The notes: generated by a model from the sequence alone, not told the origin. Numbered from the stretch's first letter, positions 18,170-27,329 are shown. The stretch is DNA of 47,632 nucleotides from Bacteroidales bacterium (GCA_003565735.1 PXBB01000090.1:1-47632), one strand, 5' to 3'. Translations and numbers: made by a program.

Positions 18170-19081
18170 CTATATTTCGTAAGTTTTCCCTTCTTCTGCT
18201 AAAAAAGTGTTTGGAAACTCCTCTTTGGCCTCTTTAAGAAAAATATCTAAAGATTTGTAACGGGTCGAAAAATGGCCAATAATAAGTTTTTGTACACCGG
18301 CTTCTTTAGCAATTAAGGCTGCCTGGCGTGCTGTTGCATGGTATTTTTCTTCAGCAGACTCTTTAAGGTCGTCGGCATAGGTAGCTTCGTGGTACAGTAT
18401 ATCAGTGCCTTTGATTTTCGGTATCATTTTTTTGTGATAAGCAGTATCTGAGCAGTATGCGTAGGAATAGGAAGGAGCTGCTTCATTACTTATCAGGTGA
18501 AGTGGAGTTATCTTACCGTCATGACCAGTTACAGTTTCTCCTTTTTTGGCTTTACGTATGTCTTCAATGCTTAAATTGTATTTTTCAATAGCATTTTTTA
18601 TGATGCGCCGCTCTTTAGGTTTTTCCTGAAAAAGAAATCCAAAGGTTGGTATGCGATGCTTCAGACTGAAGTAACTGACTTTTACAGTATCATCCTCTAA
18701 AATGACCCCCTGTTGATAAATGTTTAAAGGATGAAAATGTAATGGGTAGGATAGGGTCGTGCCGGCGACATCTATATGCATCTTAATCATTTTTTCAAGC
18801 TCAGGGGGTGCATAAATATGTACGGCCTTTTGACGGTTAAATAAATGAAAGGTAAATAACAAGCCATAGAGTCCCAGAAAATGGTCGCCATGCAAGTGAC
18901 TTATGAAAATATGATGCAACCTGTTGTGTTTAATGCCATATTTAAGCATTTGCATTTGCGTTCCTTCACCACAGTCAATTAAAAAATATTTTTGGTTAAA
19001 CTGCAACAGCTGGGCGCTTGGGTTTCTGGTTTTTGTTGGTGTTGCCGAGCTGCTGCCAAGTATGGTGATTTTTAAGGACAT
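18170..19081 (-). CDS. rnz: Ribonuclease Z
   Basis: RNase Z cuts the 3' trailer from tRNA precursors. The 303-residue protein is the short form: a metallo-beta-lactamase fold with FLIDCGEGTQ (35-42), the zinc motif HLHGDH (62-67), the YCSDTAY segment, YHEATYADD, and IIGHFSTRY near the C-terminus. The length and the SSSATPTKTRNPSAQLL start are typical of RNase Z and not of a generic hydrolase. Its ATG lies 12 nt downstream of the T9SS cargo gene on the same strand, so transcription may be shared. Confidence 0.94.
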   Translation of the reverse strand: MSLKITILGSSSATPTKTRNPSAQLLQFNQKYFLIDCGEGTQMQMLKYGIKHNRLHHIFISHLHGDHFLGLYGLLFTFHLFNRQKAVHIYAPPELEKMIKMHIDVAGTTLSYPLHFHPLNIYQQGVILEDDTVKVSYFSLKHRIPTFGFLFQEKPKERRIIKNAIEKYNLSIEDIRKAKKGETVTGHDGKITPLHLISNEAAPSYSYAYCSDTAYHKKMIPKIKGTDILYHEATYADDLKESAEEKYHATARQAALIAKEAGVQKLIIGHFSTRYKSLDIFLKEAKEEFPNTFLAEEGKTYEI

Positions 19082-19093
19082 TCTCTAAAGGTT

Positions 19094-19840
19094 CTATTTA
19101 ATCACAAAACTACTTTGAATATTCAATCTGTTGCCGGTAATTCTGTAAACATAGTAGCCGGCAGGAGCCTCCAAATGAAGTGGTATGGTGTTTTTTCCTT
19201 TTTGGATTTTAACACTACTGGTATGTAATAACATGCCGGCACTGTTATAAATTACCAATGAAGCCTCATCTTTGAAATCAGTGTCAAAAATAATTTCAGT
19301 GTTTTGTGAAAAGGGGTTGGGGTAGTTGAATGCTTTAATCGTTTTACTGTTTTGAAGCTTTGCCGTAATAGTTATTGTGTCTTTGACCTCAATAGTATAA
19401 TCAGAAACGTAAAGATATGTTGGTTGGTGGTAGCTGTCGGCCCAGGCTTCTAATTTAAGTGTGATGGGGTAAAAGCCAACATATCCCGGAGGTACGGTAC
19501 CTTCAATTAACACACAGCCTGCCGAGTCGCTGTGAATAAATCCATTGAGCGGGTTTGTGCTGTATGTAAGCCCGGGTGGCAAACCTGCAATATCAATAAG
19601 TCCTACTGAATCTATCACGGCATAGCTTGGCCCTGCTCCGACGTCGATAATGGTATCTGTAGGTACTATTATTGTCATAACCGTGCTGTAGTTCTGATTT
19701 ACATATGCTGCCGGTAAGCCTGTTAAGCTATCAGGAAAAATTCCATGACCAGGGTAATTGCCGGGCACACATGGTTGTGAAAAAACCTGGCTAAAACTTA
19801 CAATAAGAATAATACTAATAAGGAATAATGTTTTTTTCAT
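19094..19840 (-). CDS. Secreted protein with T9SS type A sorting domain
   Basis: This 248-residue protein has a signal peptide (residues 1-22, ending QVFSQ), a beta-rich middle, and a C-terminal T9SS type A sorting domain of about 80 residues. The sorting domain starts AFNYPNPFSQNTEIIF and ends with GYYVYRITGNRLNIQSSFVIK-like strands. The domain directs export through the type IX system and usually removal and anchoring on the cell surface. The middle contains GLPAAYVNQNYS, IVPTDTIID, ILPPGLTY-like and VLIEGTVPPGYVGFYPITL, similar to bacterial immunoglobulin-like (He_PIG/cadherin-like) folds. Two cysteines (PCVP and AGCVL) could pair. No enzyme domain is seen, so a structural or binding role is likely. 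Confidence 0.8.
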   Translation of the reverse strand: MKKTLFLISIILIVSFSQVFSQPCVPGNYPGHGIFPDSLTGLPAAYVNQNYSTVMTIIVPTDTIIDVGAGPSYAVIDSVGLIDIAGLPPGLTYSTNPLNGFIHSDSAGCVLIEGTVPPGYVGFYPITLKLEAWADSYHQPTYLYVSDYTIEVKDTITITAKLQNSKTIKAFNYPNPFSQNTEIIFDTDFKDEASLVIYNSAGMLLHTSSVKIQKGKNTIPLHLEAPAGYYVYRITGNRLNIQSSFVIK

Positions 19841-19898
19841 GGCTGTGTTATTTTAATGAAACATGTTTTTCTTGTATGGATAACAATCAAAATTATAA

Positions 19899-19918
19899 AA
19901 GCTTCTGAAAGGAGCCTT
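19899..19918 (-). terminator. Probable intrinsic terminator after the PCMD/T9SS gene
   Basis: Arms AAGCTTCT (19899-19906) and AGGAGCCTT (19910-19918) pair around a 3-nt loop with one bulged C. T-runs lie on both sides (TTTTAT on the minus strand, eight T on the plus strand). It begins a few nucleotides after the stop of the 19923 gene. Confidence 0.55.
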
Positions 19919-19922
19919 TTTT

Positions 19923-20849
19923 TTATCTTGCTATGTGCATAATTTTAGTCTCAACTTCATAGCCGCTCTCAATCCTGTATATGTAAAGCCCTGTGTCAAG
20001 GCCTTCAGCAGAGAAGCTAAAACGGTTAATACCTTTATGAGCTTTGTAGTTCTTTTCGAATACTAACTCACCCAAGATATTGTAAACAGTGAATCTATAA
20101 TTGTTGCTGTGGGATGCCGTAAAGCGAATAACGGTTTCATCAGAAAAAGGGTTGGGGTAGTTACCCAGTTGCACTTTAGCTATTTCTTTATTTGCTGTAG
20201 GTACCGCAATATATTCCAGATATAAACTGTCAACCCAAACGGTACTTCCTGCAACAAAAACTTCGTTTAAAATGTCTGATGCTGAGACAATAATGTTCAT
20301 TGAATCGGGTGTTTCTGCTGTTGACCAGTTGATAGTGATCTCAAAAGGAGTCCAAGTGGTGACTGTATTAGAGAACACGATATAACCTTGTCCGATGGTA
20401 TCGCGATGGGTGCCACGCCATTTGGATAGGCCTATGCCTACAACAGACTGATCGTTGCCAACAGGTTGTGACTTGAAAAAACCATGTAGTTTGTCGGGTC
20501 TGCCGGTAAAAGGGATGCCTCCCACAACATCCCCACTTTGATTTACTATATCTAATTCGAATGTGCCGAGGGTCAGAATCCCCGGCATGGTTATGGGACT
20601 TCCCAAAAGATTCTCTGAAACAGTTTCTACTTTAGCAGCATATGAACCGCTGTATGGTGCTGCCGTTTCTTGTGTGACTGTTGTAAACTGCACGATACCC
20701 ATAACATTTTCATTAGACGTGCCCCAGTTGTCCGGTTCGCCATTAGTCCAGTTTTCGAAATCATGATTAGGTATTTGTTGTTGAGCGAATAAAGCCATAC
20801 ACGAAGCTATAAGAATAGTCGTAAAGACGATAGTAAAAGTGTTTTTCAT
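19923..20849 (-). CDS. PCMD-like protein with T9SS type A sorting domain
   Basis: From ATG 20849 the protein has 308 residues: a signal peptide (to about residue 23, MALFAQ), a PCMD-like jelly-roll domain, and a T9SS type A sorting domain (VQLGNYPNPFSDETVIRF to the end, YRIESGYEVETKIMHIAR). PCMD blocks are IPNHDFENWTNG, APYSGSYAAKVET, TMPGILTLGTFELD, IPFTGRPDKLHGFF and STVWVDSLYLEYI. They match the lipoprotein at 11424 in the same order, so the two are paralogs that reach the surface by different routes. A TTG at 20891 would lengthen the start, but a -7 box overlaps it. An intrinsic terminator follows the stop. Substrate unknown. Confidence 0.78.
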   Translation of the reverse strand: MKNTFTIVFTTILIASCMALFAQQQIPNHDFENWTNGEPDNWGTSNENVMGIVQFTTVTQETAAPYSGSYAAKVETVSENLLGSPITMPGILTLGTFELDIVNQSGDVVGGIPFTGRPDKLHGFFKSQPVGNDQSVVGIGLSKWRGTHRDTIGQGYIVFSNTVTTWTPFEITINWSTAETPDSMNIIVSASDILNEVFVAGSTVWVDSLYLEYIAVPTANKEIAKVQLGNYPNPFSDETVIRFTASHSNNYRFTVYNILGELVFEKNYKAHKGINRFSFSAEGLDTGLYIYRIESGYEVETKIMHIAR

Positions 20850-20888
20850 AGTATTTGATTTGTGTTTTAATAAAATGTTGTTACAACG

Positions 20889-20896
20889 CAAATTTA
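20889..20896 (-). promoter_or_regulatory. Candidate -7 box for the PCMD/T9SS gene
   Basis: TAAATTTG on the minus strand matches TAnnTTTG, 39 nt upstream of the ATG at 20849. The -33 match is poor. Confidence 0.3.
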
Positions 20897-20959
20897 TGAA
20901 AATATATGGAGTTTAGTTGAAAAACATAAAATATTTTTTTAGCTCTTTATAAAAAAATA

Positions 20960-20967
20960 TATCTTTG
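20960..20967 (+). promoter_or_regulatory. Candidate -7 box for the heptose kinase operon
   Basis: TATCTTTG matches TAnnTTTG, 25 nt before the ATG at 20993. The -33 position is a T-run (TTTT) at the right spacing. Confidence 0.4.
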
Positions 20968-20992
20968 CTGTCGTAAATACAATATAAGCTGT

Positions 20993-22012
20993 ATGTTAAC
21001 TACAGAGAGGCTTAAAAAGCTATTTGATAATTTTAAGAAATTGCGTGTCCTTATTATAGGCGATGTTATGACAGATGCCTATATTTGGGGTAGCGTAAAA
21101 CGCTTGTCTCCCGAAGCTCCCGTTCCCATTGTTGATGTTGTTAAACGCGAAAACAGACCCGGAGGAGCTGCCAACGTTGCGCTCAACATTAAATCTTTAG
21201 GTGCGGAACCCATTTTGTGTGGTGTGGTTGGAAATGATGCCAAGGGCGATGCCTTTTTAGATTTGTTAAAAGCTGAGACGCTAAGCCCTCATGGTATTCT
21301 GCAAAGTTCACACAGAAAAACTACAGTAAAGTTTCGTGTCATCGGCAATAATACGCATCTGCTTAGGGTTGATGAGGAAACAACAAACCTTTTGACCCCA
21401 CAGGAATCAAAAGAATTGCTTAAAATCATTGACAAAATTTTAGCGACAGAAGCAATAGACGTGATTGTTTTTGAAGATTATGACAAAGGTGTGTTGAGCA
21501 AGAAATTACTTGAGCAGGTTATTACACGATCTAAGGCTGCCGGCATACCCATTGTTGCGGACCCCAAGAAACATAACTTTTTTAATTATAAAGAAATACA
21601 ATATTTTAAACCCAACTTTAAAGAACTTGTTCAGGGTTTAAAAATAGATATAAGTCCTAAGCATCATCAGGCTCTTGAAAATGCTGTACAAGCATTCCAG
21701 GCTAAGCAGTGTATCAACTGTGTTATAGTGAGTCTTTCTGAACATGGGATATATGTGTCAGAAAAAACTAAACAGGGTTTTAAAACCAAACACATACCGG
21801 CGCATGTGCGCAATATTGCTGATGTTTCGGGTGCCGGTGATACTTTGATAAGTGTAGTAGCACTCTGTGCAGCTGCCGGTGTAAACGCTTTTGATACGGC
21901 AGCTTTGTCAAATGTTGCAGGGGGTATTGTTTGTGAGGACGTTGGAGTGGTGCCAATCAGTAAAGAAAAATTGTTCAAAGAGGCCTTAAGTTTATTACTA
22001 AAAAAAGCCTGA
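20993..22012 (+). CDS. D-glycero-beta-D-manno-heptose-7-phosphate kinase (RfaE1/HldE kinase domain)
   Basis: This 339-residue PfkB-family sugar kinase corresponds to the kinase half of HldE, which makes heptose 1,7-bisphosphate for the ADP-heptose of lipopolysaccharide core. Signatures are RVLIIGDVMTDAYIWGSVKR at the N-terminus, RLSPEAPVPIVDV, the PfkB motif RPGGAANVALN, DPKKHNFFNYK, and the ATP/catalytic motif DVSGAGDT with base D283. The nucleotidyltransferase half is absent, so this is a stand-alone RfaE1. Other PfkB sugar kinases are possible, but RLSPEAPVP is characteristic of the heptose kinase. It heads an apparent operon with pdxH (5 nt gap) and menG. Confidence 0.85.
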   Translation: MLTTERLKKLFDNFKKLRVLIIGDVMTDAYIWGSVKRLSPEAPVPIVDVVKRENRPGGAANVALNIKSLGAEPILCGVVGNDAKGDAFLDLLKAETLSPHGILQSSHRKTTVKFRVIGNNTHLLRVDEETTNLLTPQESKELLKIIDKILATEAIDVIVFEDYDKGVLSKKLLEQVITRSKAAGIPIVADPKKHNFFNYKEIQYFKPNFKELVQGLKIDISPKHHQALENAVQAFQAKQCINCVIVSLSEHGIYVSEKTKQGFKTKHIPAHVRNIADVSGAGDTLISVVALCAAAGVNAFDTAALSNVAGGIVCEDVGVVPISKEKLFKEALSLLLKKA

Positions 22013-22017
22013 TACAT

Positions 22018-22662
22018 ATGACAGATAGAAAAATCTATGATTTAAGGCAAAACTATGATTTATCTAATCTTGATGAGTCTGATGTAGCTGCGGACCCCAT
22101 AGTTTTGTTTGAGGAGTGGTTTTCTTTAGCTGTGAAAAATGGAGTACCCGAGCCGAATGCTATGGTGTTAGCTACATCTGATGATAGTGGTAAGGTGTCG
22201 CAAAGAACCGTTTTACTTAAAGATTTTTCAGAGGGATTTTTCGAGTTTTATACCAATTATAATAGTAAAAAAGCTCAGGATATCTCAGTTCAACCGCAGG
22301 TGTCTTTACTGTTTTTATGGCTCACACTTCAAAGGCAGGTGCGCATAGAGGGCAATGCCGAGAAGGTCAGTCGTCAAAAATCGGAAACGTATTTTATGAG
22401 CCGCCCGCGCCAAAGCTGCCTGGCTGCCTGGGCTTCCCAACAAAGCACCGTGTTAAACCATAAAAAACTGCTTACAGATCAATATAATTATTATAAAGAA
22501 AAGTTCAAGGATCAGCTTGTGCCATGTCCCGACTTTTGGGGTGGTTATGTTGTAAAACCTCAAAAAATTGAGTTTTGGCAGGGAGGCAATGACAGATTGC
22601 ACGACAGGCTTTTGTTTACCAAAGAGAATAATCAGTGGCATTTAAAAAGATTGTACCCCTAA
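22018..22662 (+). CDS. pdxH: Pyridoxamine 5'-phosphate oxidase
   Basis: PdxH uses FMN and oxygen to oxidise pyridoxine or pyridoxamine 5'-phosphate to pyridoxal 5'-phosphate, the active vitamin B6. The 214-residue length is normal. Family segments seen are PNAMVLATSDDSGKVSQRTV (FMN site), LLKDFSEGFFEFYTNYNSKK, LQRQVRIEGNAEKVS, SRPRQSCLAAWASQQS, and the C-terminal FWQGGNDRLHDRLLF with the substrate-binding arginines. It starts 5 nt after the heptose kinase and ends 9 nt before menG, so the genes are very likely co-transcribed although their functions differ. Confidence 0.95.
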   Translation: MTDRKIYDLRQNYDLSNLDESDVAADPIVLFEEWFSLAVKNGVPEPNAMVLATSDDSGKVSQRTVLLKDFSEGFFEFYTNYNSKKAQDISVQPQVSLLFLWLTLQRQVRIEGNAEKVSRQKSETYFMSRPRQSCLAAWASQQSTVLNHKKLLTDQYNYYKEKFKDQLVPCPDFWGGYVVKPQKIEFWQGGNDRLHDRLLFTKENNQWHLKRLYP

Positions 22663-22671
22663 TATTTTAAA

Positions 22672-23400
22672 ATGATTTCAACGTTAAAGTCTGGTAAGGA
22701 AACATGTGTTGAGGTTGACATAAAAGGTATGTTTGATGGCATAGCTTGTAAATACGACTTGTTGAATCATCTTCTGTCTTTTGGAATTGACAGGTATTGG
22801 CGTAGAAGAGCATCGAAAATAGTGAAAAGCTACAATCCTAAAGAACTGCTTGATATTGCAACCGGCACCGCTGATTTAGCTATAGAGACCGCAAGAGTGC
22901 TTAAAAATTCACAAATTACGGGTGTGGATATTTCATCAAGTATGCTTAAAATAGGCCGTCAAAAGGTTGACAATCTTAATCTTTCGCACAAAATTAAATT
23001 GCTGTTGGCTTGCGCCGAAGCGCTCCCTTTTTCTGATAATTCAATAGATGCTGTAACCATTGGCTTTGGTATCAGAAATTTTAAAAATATTTCAGCCGGT
23101 CTTGCTGAATGCCATAGAATACTTAAAAAGGGGGGGGTATTATGTGTTTTAGAATTTTCGGAGCCCCAACATGCACTTATTAAAAATTCGTATAACTTTT
23201 ATTTTTCAAAAATTATTCCGCGTGTTGGGGGGCGTATATCTCAAAATAATTTTGCTTACAACTACCTGAGAGATTCTGTTGCTGAATTTCCTTCGGGATT
23301 AGACTTTGTAAAGATTTTGATGCAAGCAGGTTTTAAAGATGCTCAATTTGAACCATTAAGTTTTGGAATAGCAACTGTATATACTGCATTAAAAAAGTAA
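22672..23400 (+). CDS. menG: Demethylmenaquinone methyltransferase (UbiE/MenG)
   Basis: This SAM-dependent enzyme adds the ring methyl group in the last step of menaquinone synthesis. The 242-residue protein has MFDGIACKYDLLNHLLSFGID (residues 20-40), the SAM-binding LLDIATGTADLA (59-70), VTIGFGIRNFKN, and the C-terminal family signature YNYLRDSVAEFPSG. The futalosine enzyme MqnC at 372 suggests that it works on demethylmenaquinone and not ubiquinone. It is followed by porT, an adjacency known for the sprT region of some Bacteroidota as I recall it. Confidence 0.92.
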   Translation: MISTLKSGKETCVEVDIKGMFDGIACKYDLLNHLLSFGIDRYWRRRASKIVKSYNPKELLDIATGTADLAIETARVLKNSQITGVDISSSMLKIGRQKVDNLNLSHKIKLLLACAEALPFSDNSIDAVTIGFGIRNFKNISAGLAECHRILKKGGVLCVLEFSEPQHALIKNSYNFYFSKIIPRVGGRISQNNFAYNYLRDSVAEFPSGLDFVKILMQAGFKDAQFEPLSFGIATVYTALKK

Positions 23401-23472
23401 TGGCTGTCTTTTTATGTCATATAATAAATTACTCCGGTGTGCGTTATTGACTAAAATTCCACAAATATTAAA

Positions 23473-24186
23473 GTGAAGCGCATATTAAGACATATTCTTT
23501 TATTAAGTGCCATTTGCTTATTGCATAATGCTTATGGTCAAAGAAGAATTACTATAGAAAATTTACCCAGTTATGATTTAAAACCATACCACTTTGGTTT
23601 TGTGCTGGGTGTAAATCAGATGAACTTTTCTATTATCCCTATTGAGGATTACAAGCCTTTGGATTCACTGTATGTGGTAGAGGCCGTTCCTGAGTGGGGC
23701 TTTTATATTGGAATTGTTACAGACCTTCGTATAGGTTCACGTTTTAACCTGCGTTTTATTCCAACATTATCGTTTTGCGACAGAAATTTGAACTATCTTA
23801 TTTCTTACAGAGATTCAATTTTTCACATGCACAACAAAAGAATTGAATCTACATTGCTCGAATTTCCCTTACGACTAAAGTACAAGGGAAAGCGTCTGAC
23901 TAATGTACGCCCATATGTTCTGGGAGGCTTTAAATATACATTGGATTTAGCATCCAAGCAAGAAAAGAAAGACTACGACGATGTCCTTGTTAGAATCTTG
24001 CAAAATGACTATGCATTGGAACTTGGCGTAGGTTTTGATTTTTATCTGGAATACTTTAAGTTTGCAATAGAACTTAAAATGGCCTATGGAATACGCGACC
24101 TTCTGGTTCGGGATGGCAGTATTTACACGTCCTCTATTGACAGACTTAACTCCAAAACATTTCAGTTATCATTCTTATTTGAATAA
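23473..24186 (+). CDS. porT: Type IX secretion/gliding protein PorT (SprT)
   Basis: PorT is an outer-membrane beta-barrel protein required for T9SS export and gliding in Bacteroidota. The 237-residue protein has a signal peptide (residues 1-22, ending LHNAYGQ), then the family start YDLKPYHFGFVLGVNQMNFSI in pieces, VPEWGFYIGIVTDLRIGSRF, LRFIPTLSFCDRNLNY, and ending strands FQLSFLFE. Length and order fit PorT. The start codon is GTG at 23473; no upstream ATG is in frame near it. It is 72 nt downstream of menG and 9 nt upstream of a FAD oxidoreductase. Other window genes encode T9SS cargo. Confidence 0.85.
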   Translation: MKRILRHILLLSAICLLHNAYGQRRITIENLPSYDLKPYHFGFVLGVNQMNFSIIPIEDYKPLDSLYVVEAVPEWGFYIGIVTDLRIGSRFNLRFIPTLSFCDRNLNYLISYRDSIFHMHNKRIESTLLEFPLRLKYKGKRLTNVRPYVLGGFKYTLDLASKQEKKDYDDVLVRILQNDYALELGVGFDFYLEYFKFAIELKMAYGIRDLLVRDGSIYTSSIDRLNSKTFQLSFLFE

Positions 24187-24195
24187 TATTTTATC

Positions 24196-25764
24196 ATGAC
24201 CCGGGATGTTGTTTTGAAATTAAGTCCTCATGCAGTACATCAAATAGAGGATTTTACATATCACCTTTCTAAGGCTTTAAATTTACCGACTCAGAATATT
24301 AAAGGCTATAGAATGGTAAGGAAAGCTTTGGATGCCCGTAAAAAGCCGATAAAGTACCATATAAAGTTTTTGGTATATGTTAATGAGCCTCCTGGAGATG
24401 GTGAACCGAAAATGATATATCATAAAGCCAGACCCACTCATAAGGTGCATATTATCGGCAGCGGTCCTGCCGGCTTGTTTGCTGCATTAGAGCTTTTAAA
24501 AGAAGGCTTTATGCCGGTTGTTTTTGAAAGAGGTAAGGACGTCAGAAGTAGAAAAGTTGATATTGCAAATATTCACAGAAGTCATAACCTCAATAAAGAA
24601 TCCAATTATTCATATGGCGAAGGTGGTGCAGGCACCTTCTCTGATGGGAAGCTATTTACCCGATCTAAAAAAAGAGGGTCTGTGGATGACGTTTTACATA
24701 CTTTTATAAAACATGGCGCACCTTCTCATATTATGTATGATGCCCAGCCTCATATAGGCTCTGACATATTACCGCGCATTGTTGAAAATATGCGAAAAAC
24801 CATTTTGGCTAATGGTGGCGAAATACATTTCAATAGTAAACTAACAGGATTTAATATTACAGAGGGTGTCATAAAATCGATCTATATTAATAGTTCCCGT
24901 GAAGTACCTGTTACAAACCTGATATTGGCGACAGGGCATTCGGCGCGCGACATTTACCACCTGCTGGACAGGCATAAGATAAAAATGGAGCCTAAAGCAT
25001 TTGCAGCAGGCCTTAGAGTTGAACATCCGCAGGAACTTATAAATCAAATACAATATCATGGAGCAGGCTACCCGCCTGAACTGCCACCTGCATCATACAA
25101 GTTGATAACGCAACAAAATGGGCGGGGTGTTTTTTCATTTTGCATGTGTCCGGGAGGCTATATTGTCCCGTCTGCTACAGATACGGAGGAGATGGTTGTT
25201 AATGGCATGTCGAATGCCAAAAGAAACGCTCCATATGCCAATGCAGGTATTGTAGTGCAAGTAAGTCCGGAGGATGTCTTTAAAGATAGACCCTTGAATC
25301 CTATTGATTTTTTAAATTTCCAAAAGAAACTGGAAAAGGATTTTTGTATGAGCAAGCAAAAACCATTAACAGCGCCGGCACAACGTCTTACGGATTTCAT
25401 TAATGGAAGATGTTCCACAAACTTGCCTAAAAACTCTTACCACCCCGGTGTTTCTAGTGTTTTACTGGAAGAGCTTTTGCCATCATTTATAAGCCGGCCC
25501 TTGAAGCAGGCATTCGTTGCGTTTGATAAAAAAATGAAAGGTTTTGTTACAGATGAAGCTGTTTTATTGGGTGTTGAATCACGCACATCATCACCTATAT
25601 GTATTCAAAGGGACAAAGAGCGTTTTCACCATGTACAAATAACAAATTTATACCCTTGCGGGGAAGGTGCCGGTTATGCCGGCGGAATTACTTCCTCTGC
25701 TATTGACGGTATCAATACTGCTCGTGTAATTATTAAAACAGCGCTTTTTAAGAACGGACTATGA
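24196..25764 (+). CDS. NAD(P)/FAD-dependent oxidoreductase (COG2509-like)
   Basis: This 522-residue flavoprotein has an N-terminal 80-residue cap (including KLSPHAVHQIEDF and YHIKFLVYVNEPP), then the FAD-binding VHIIGSGPAGLFAALEL (GSGPAG at 88-93), SYGEGGAGTFSDGKLFTR, LILATGHSARD, VFSFCMCPGGYIVPSA, and the C-terminal PCGEGAGYAGGITSSAIDG that closes the FAD site. The arrangement fits the uncharacterised COG2509 FAD-dependent dehydrogenase family. The CMCPGG block is conserved in it, but the substrate is unknown. It is 9 nt downstream of porT and its end overlaps the end of convergent glyS by 6 nt. Confidence 0.82.
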   Translation: MTRDVVLKLSPHAVHQIEDFTYHLSKALNLPTQNIKGYRMVRKALDARKKPIKYHIKFLVYVNEPPGDGEPKMIYHKARPTHKVHIIGSGPAGLFAALELLKEGFMPVVFERGKDVRSRKVDIANIHRSHNLNKESNYSYGEGGAGTFSDGKLFTRSKKRGSVDDVLHTFIKHGAPSHIMYDAQPHIGSDILPRIVENMRKTILANGGEIHFNSKLTGFNITEGVIKSIYINSSREVPVTNLILATGHSARDIYHLLDRHKIKMEPKAFAAGLRVEHPQELINQIQYHGAGYPPELPPASYKLITQQNGRGVFSFCMCPGGYIVPSATDTEEMVVNGMSNAKRNAPYANAGIVVQVSPEDVFKDRPLNPIDFLNFQKKLEKDFCMSKQKPLTAPAQRLTDFINGRCSTNLPKNSYHPGVSSVLLEELLPSFISRPLKQAFVAFDKKMKGFVTDEAVLLGVESRTSSPICIQRDKERFHHVQITNLYPCGEGAGYAGGITSSAIDGINTARVIIKTALFKNGL

Positions 25765-27288
25765 TGAAAAGCTAAGCACTTCCCTGAGTTTGGCAATGAG
25801 TTCTTGTATGCTGATTCTTTCTTGTGCCATAGTATCTCTATCGCGTAAAGTCACTGTTTCATCTTCAAGAGTCTGGTGGTCTATTGTAACACAATAAGGA
25901 GTGCCAACGGCATCGTTGCGTCTATAGCGGCGACCGATGGCATCTTTTTCTTCATACTGGCACATAAAATGCTTTTTGAGACTGTTAAAGACTTCCCTGC
26001 CTTTCTCACTCAGACCGTCTTTTTTGAGCAAGGGGAGTACTGCAACCTTGTAGGGAGCTAAAGGAGCAGGAATGCTTAATACCGTTCGGGTTGAGCCATC
26101 CTTCAACTGTTCCTCTTTGTATGCATGACATAGTATAGCCATAAACATACGGTCGAGACCAATAGATGTTTCAACAACATAAGGCACAAAGCTTTCTTTT
26201 GTTTCAGGGTCGAAGTAATGAAGCTTTTTGCCTGAGTGTTTGATGTGGGCATTAAGGTCGAAGTCCGTACGCGAATGAATACCCTCAAGTTCTTTGAAGC
26301 CAAAAGGAAATAGAAACTCAATGTCGGTTGCTGCATTGGCGTAGTGGGCCAGCTTTTCATGATTGTGCCATCGGTATTTTTCAGAGGGTAAACCCAAAGA
26401 CAGATGCCACCGCATTCGTTCATTTTTCCAATAGTCGTACCATTCCATTTCTTGGCCCGGCTTCACAAAAAACTGCATCTCCATCTGCTCAAATTCTTTC
26501 ATTCTGAATATAAACTGCCGTGCAACAATTTCATTTCTGAAGGCTTTACCTGTTTGAGCTATTCCAAAAGGCAGCTTCATTCTTGCTGTTTTTTGTACGT
26601 TCAGGTAGTTAACAAAAATACCTTGTGCCGTTTCCGGTCTCATATATATGGTTTGTGCATCACTGCTTAAAGAACCCATCTGCGTTGAAAACATCAGATT
26701 GAATTGTCGAACGTCTGTCCAATTGCATGTGCCCGATACAGGACATACAATATTAAGCGTTTCTATAAGTTTTTTAACGTCTGCAAGGTCGCCGGATTCC
26801 AAAGATTGATTGAATCGCTTGTTGATTTCACTAATTTTTTTCAGATTTTCAACTACACGTGGGTGTGTTTGTCTGAATTGCTTTTCGTCAAAAGCATCAC
26901 CAAATCGTTTTTGGGCTTTGGTTATTTCTTTATCAATTTTTTTTTCTATTTTTTGTATGTAATCTTCAATAAGCACATCGGCACGATACCTTTTCTTGGA
27001 ATCTTTATTATCTATTAAAGGGTCGTTGAATGCGTCAACATGACCGGATGCTTTCCATACTGTGGGGTGCATGAGAATAGCAGCATCAAGTCCTACAATA
27101 TTTTCATGATATTGAACCATGCTTTGCCACCAGTAATTACGGATGTTGTTTTTTAACTCTACACCGTTTTGGCCATAGTCATATACTGCACTTAAACCAT
27201 CATATATTTCACTGGATTGAAAAATATATCCATACTCTTTGGCATGGGCTATGATCTTTTTTAATAAGTCTTCGCTATTATTTTGCAT
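25759..27288 (-). CDS. glyS: Glycine--tRNA ligase (single-subunit alpha2 type)
   Basis: GlyRS charges tRNA-Gly with glycine. The 509-residue protein is the alpha2 class II form also found in Archaea and eukaryotes, not the GlyQ/GlyS tetramer. Recognisable pieces are SSEIYDGLSAVYDYGQNGVE at the start, MRPETAQGIFVNYLNV (motif 2 region), FGIAQTGKAFRNEI, VVETSIGLDRMFMAIL (motif 3) and the C-terminal anticodon-binding domain with APYKVAVLPLLKKDG. It has its own candidate -7 box (27337-27330). Its 3' end overlaps the oxidoreductase gene by 6 nt, tail to tail. Confidence 0.95.
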   Translation of the reverse strand: MQNNSEDLLKKIIAHAKEYGYIFQSSEIYDGLSAVYDYGQNGVELKNNIRNYWWQSMVQYHENIVGLDAAILMHPTVWKASGHVDAFNDPLIDNKDSKKRYRADVLIEDYIQKIEKKIDKEITKAQKRFGDAFDEKQFRQTHPRVVENLKKISEINKRFNQSLESGDLADVKKLIETLNIVCPVSGTCNWTDVRQFNLMFSTQMGSLSSDAQTIYMRPETAQGIFVNYLNVQKTARMKLPFGIAQTGKAFRNEIVARQFIFRMKEFEQMEMQFFVKPGQEMEWYDYWKNERMRWHLSLGLPSEKYRWHNHEKLAHYANAATDIEFLFPFGFKELEGIHSRTDFDLNAHIKHSGKKLHYFDPETKESFVPYVVETSIGLDRMFMAILCHAYKEEQLKDGSTRTVLSIPAPLAPYKVAVLPLLKKDGLSEKGREVFNSLKKHFMCQYEEKDAIGRRYRRNDAVGTPYCVTIDHQTLEDETVTLRDRDTMAQERISIQELIAKLREVLSFSS

Positions 27289-27329
27289 TAAAAAAAATTA
27301 TGTATTTATTTTTTATGAATTTTAGAACG

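Noticed and set aside
22672-23400. Ubiquinone-specific UbiE
   Set aside because: The window carries the futalosine gene mqnC, and Bacteroidota use menaquinone, so the menaquinone role is preferred.
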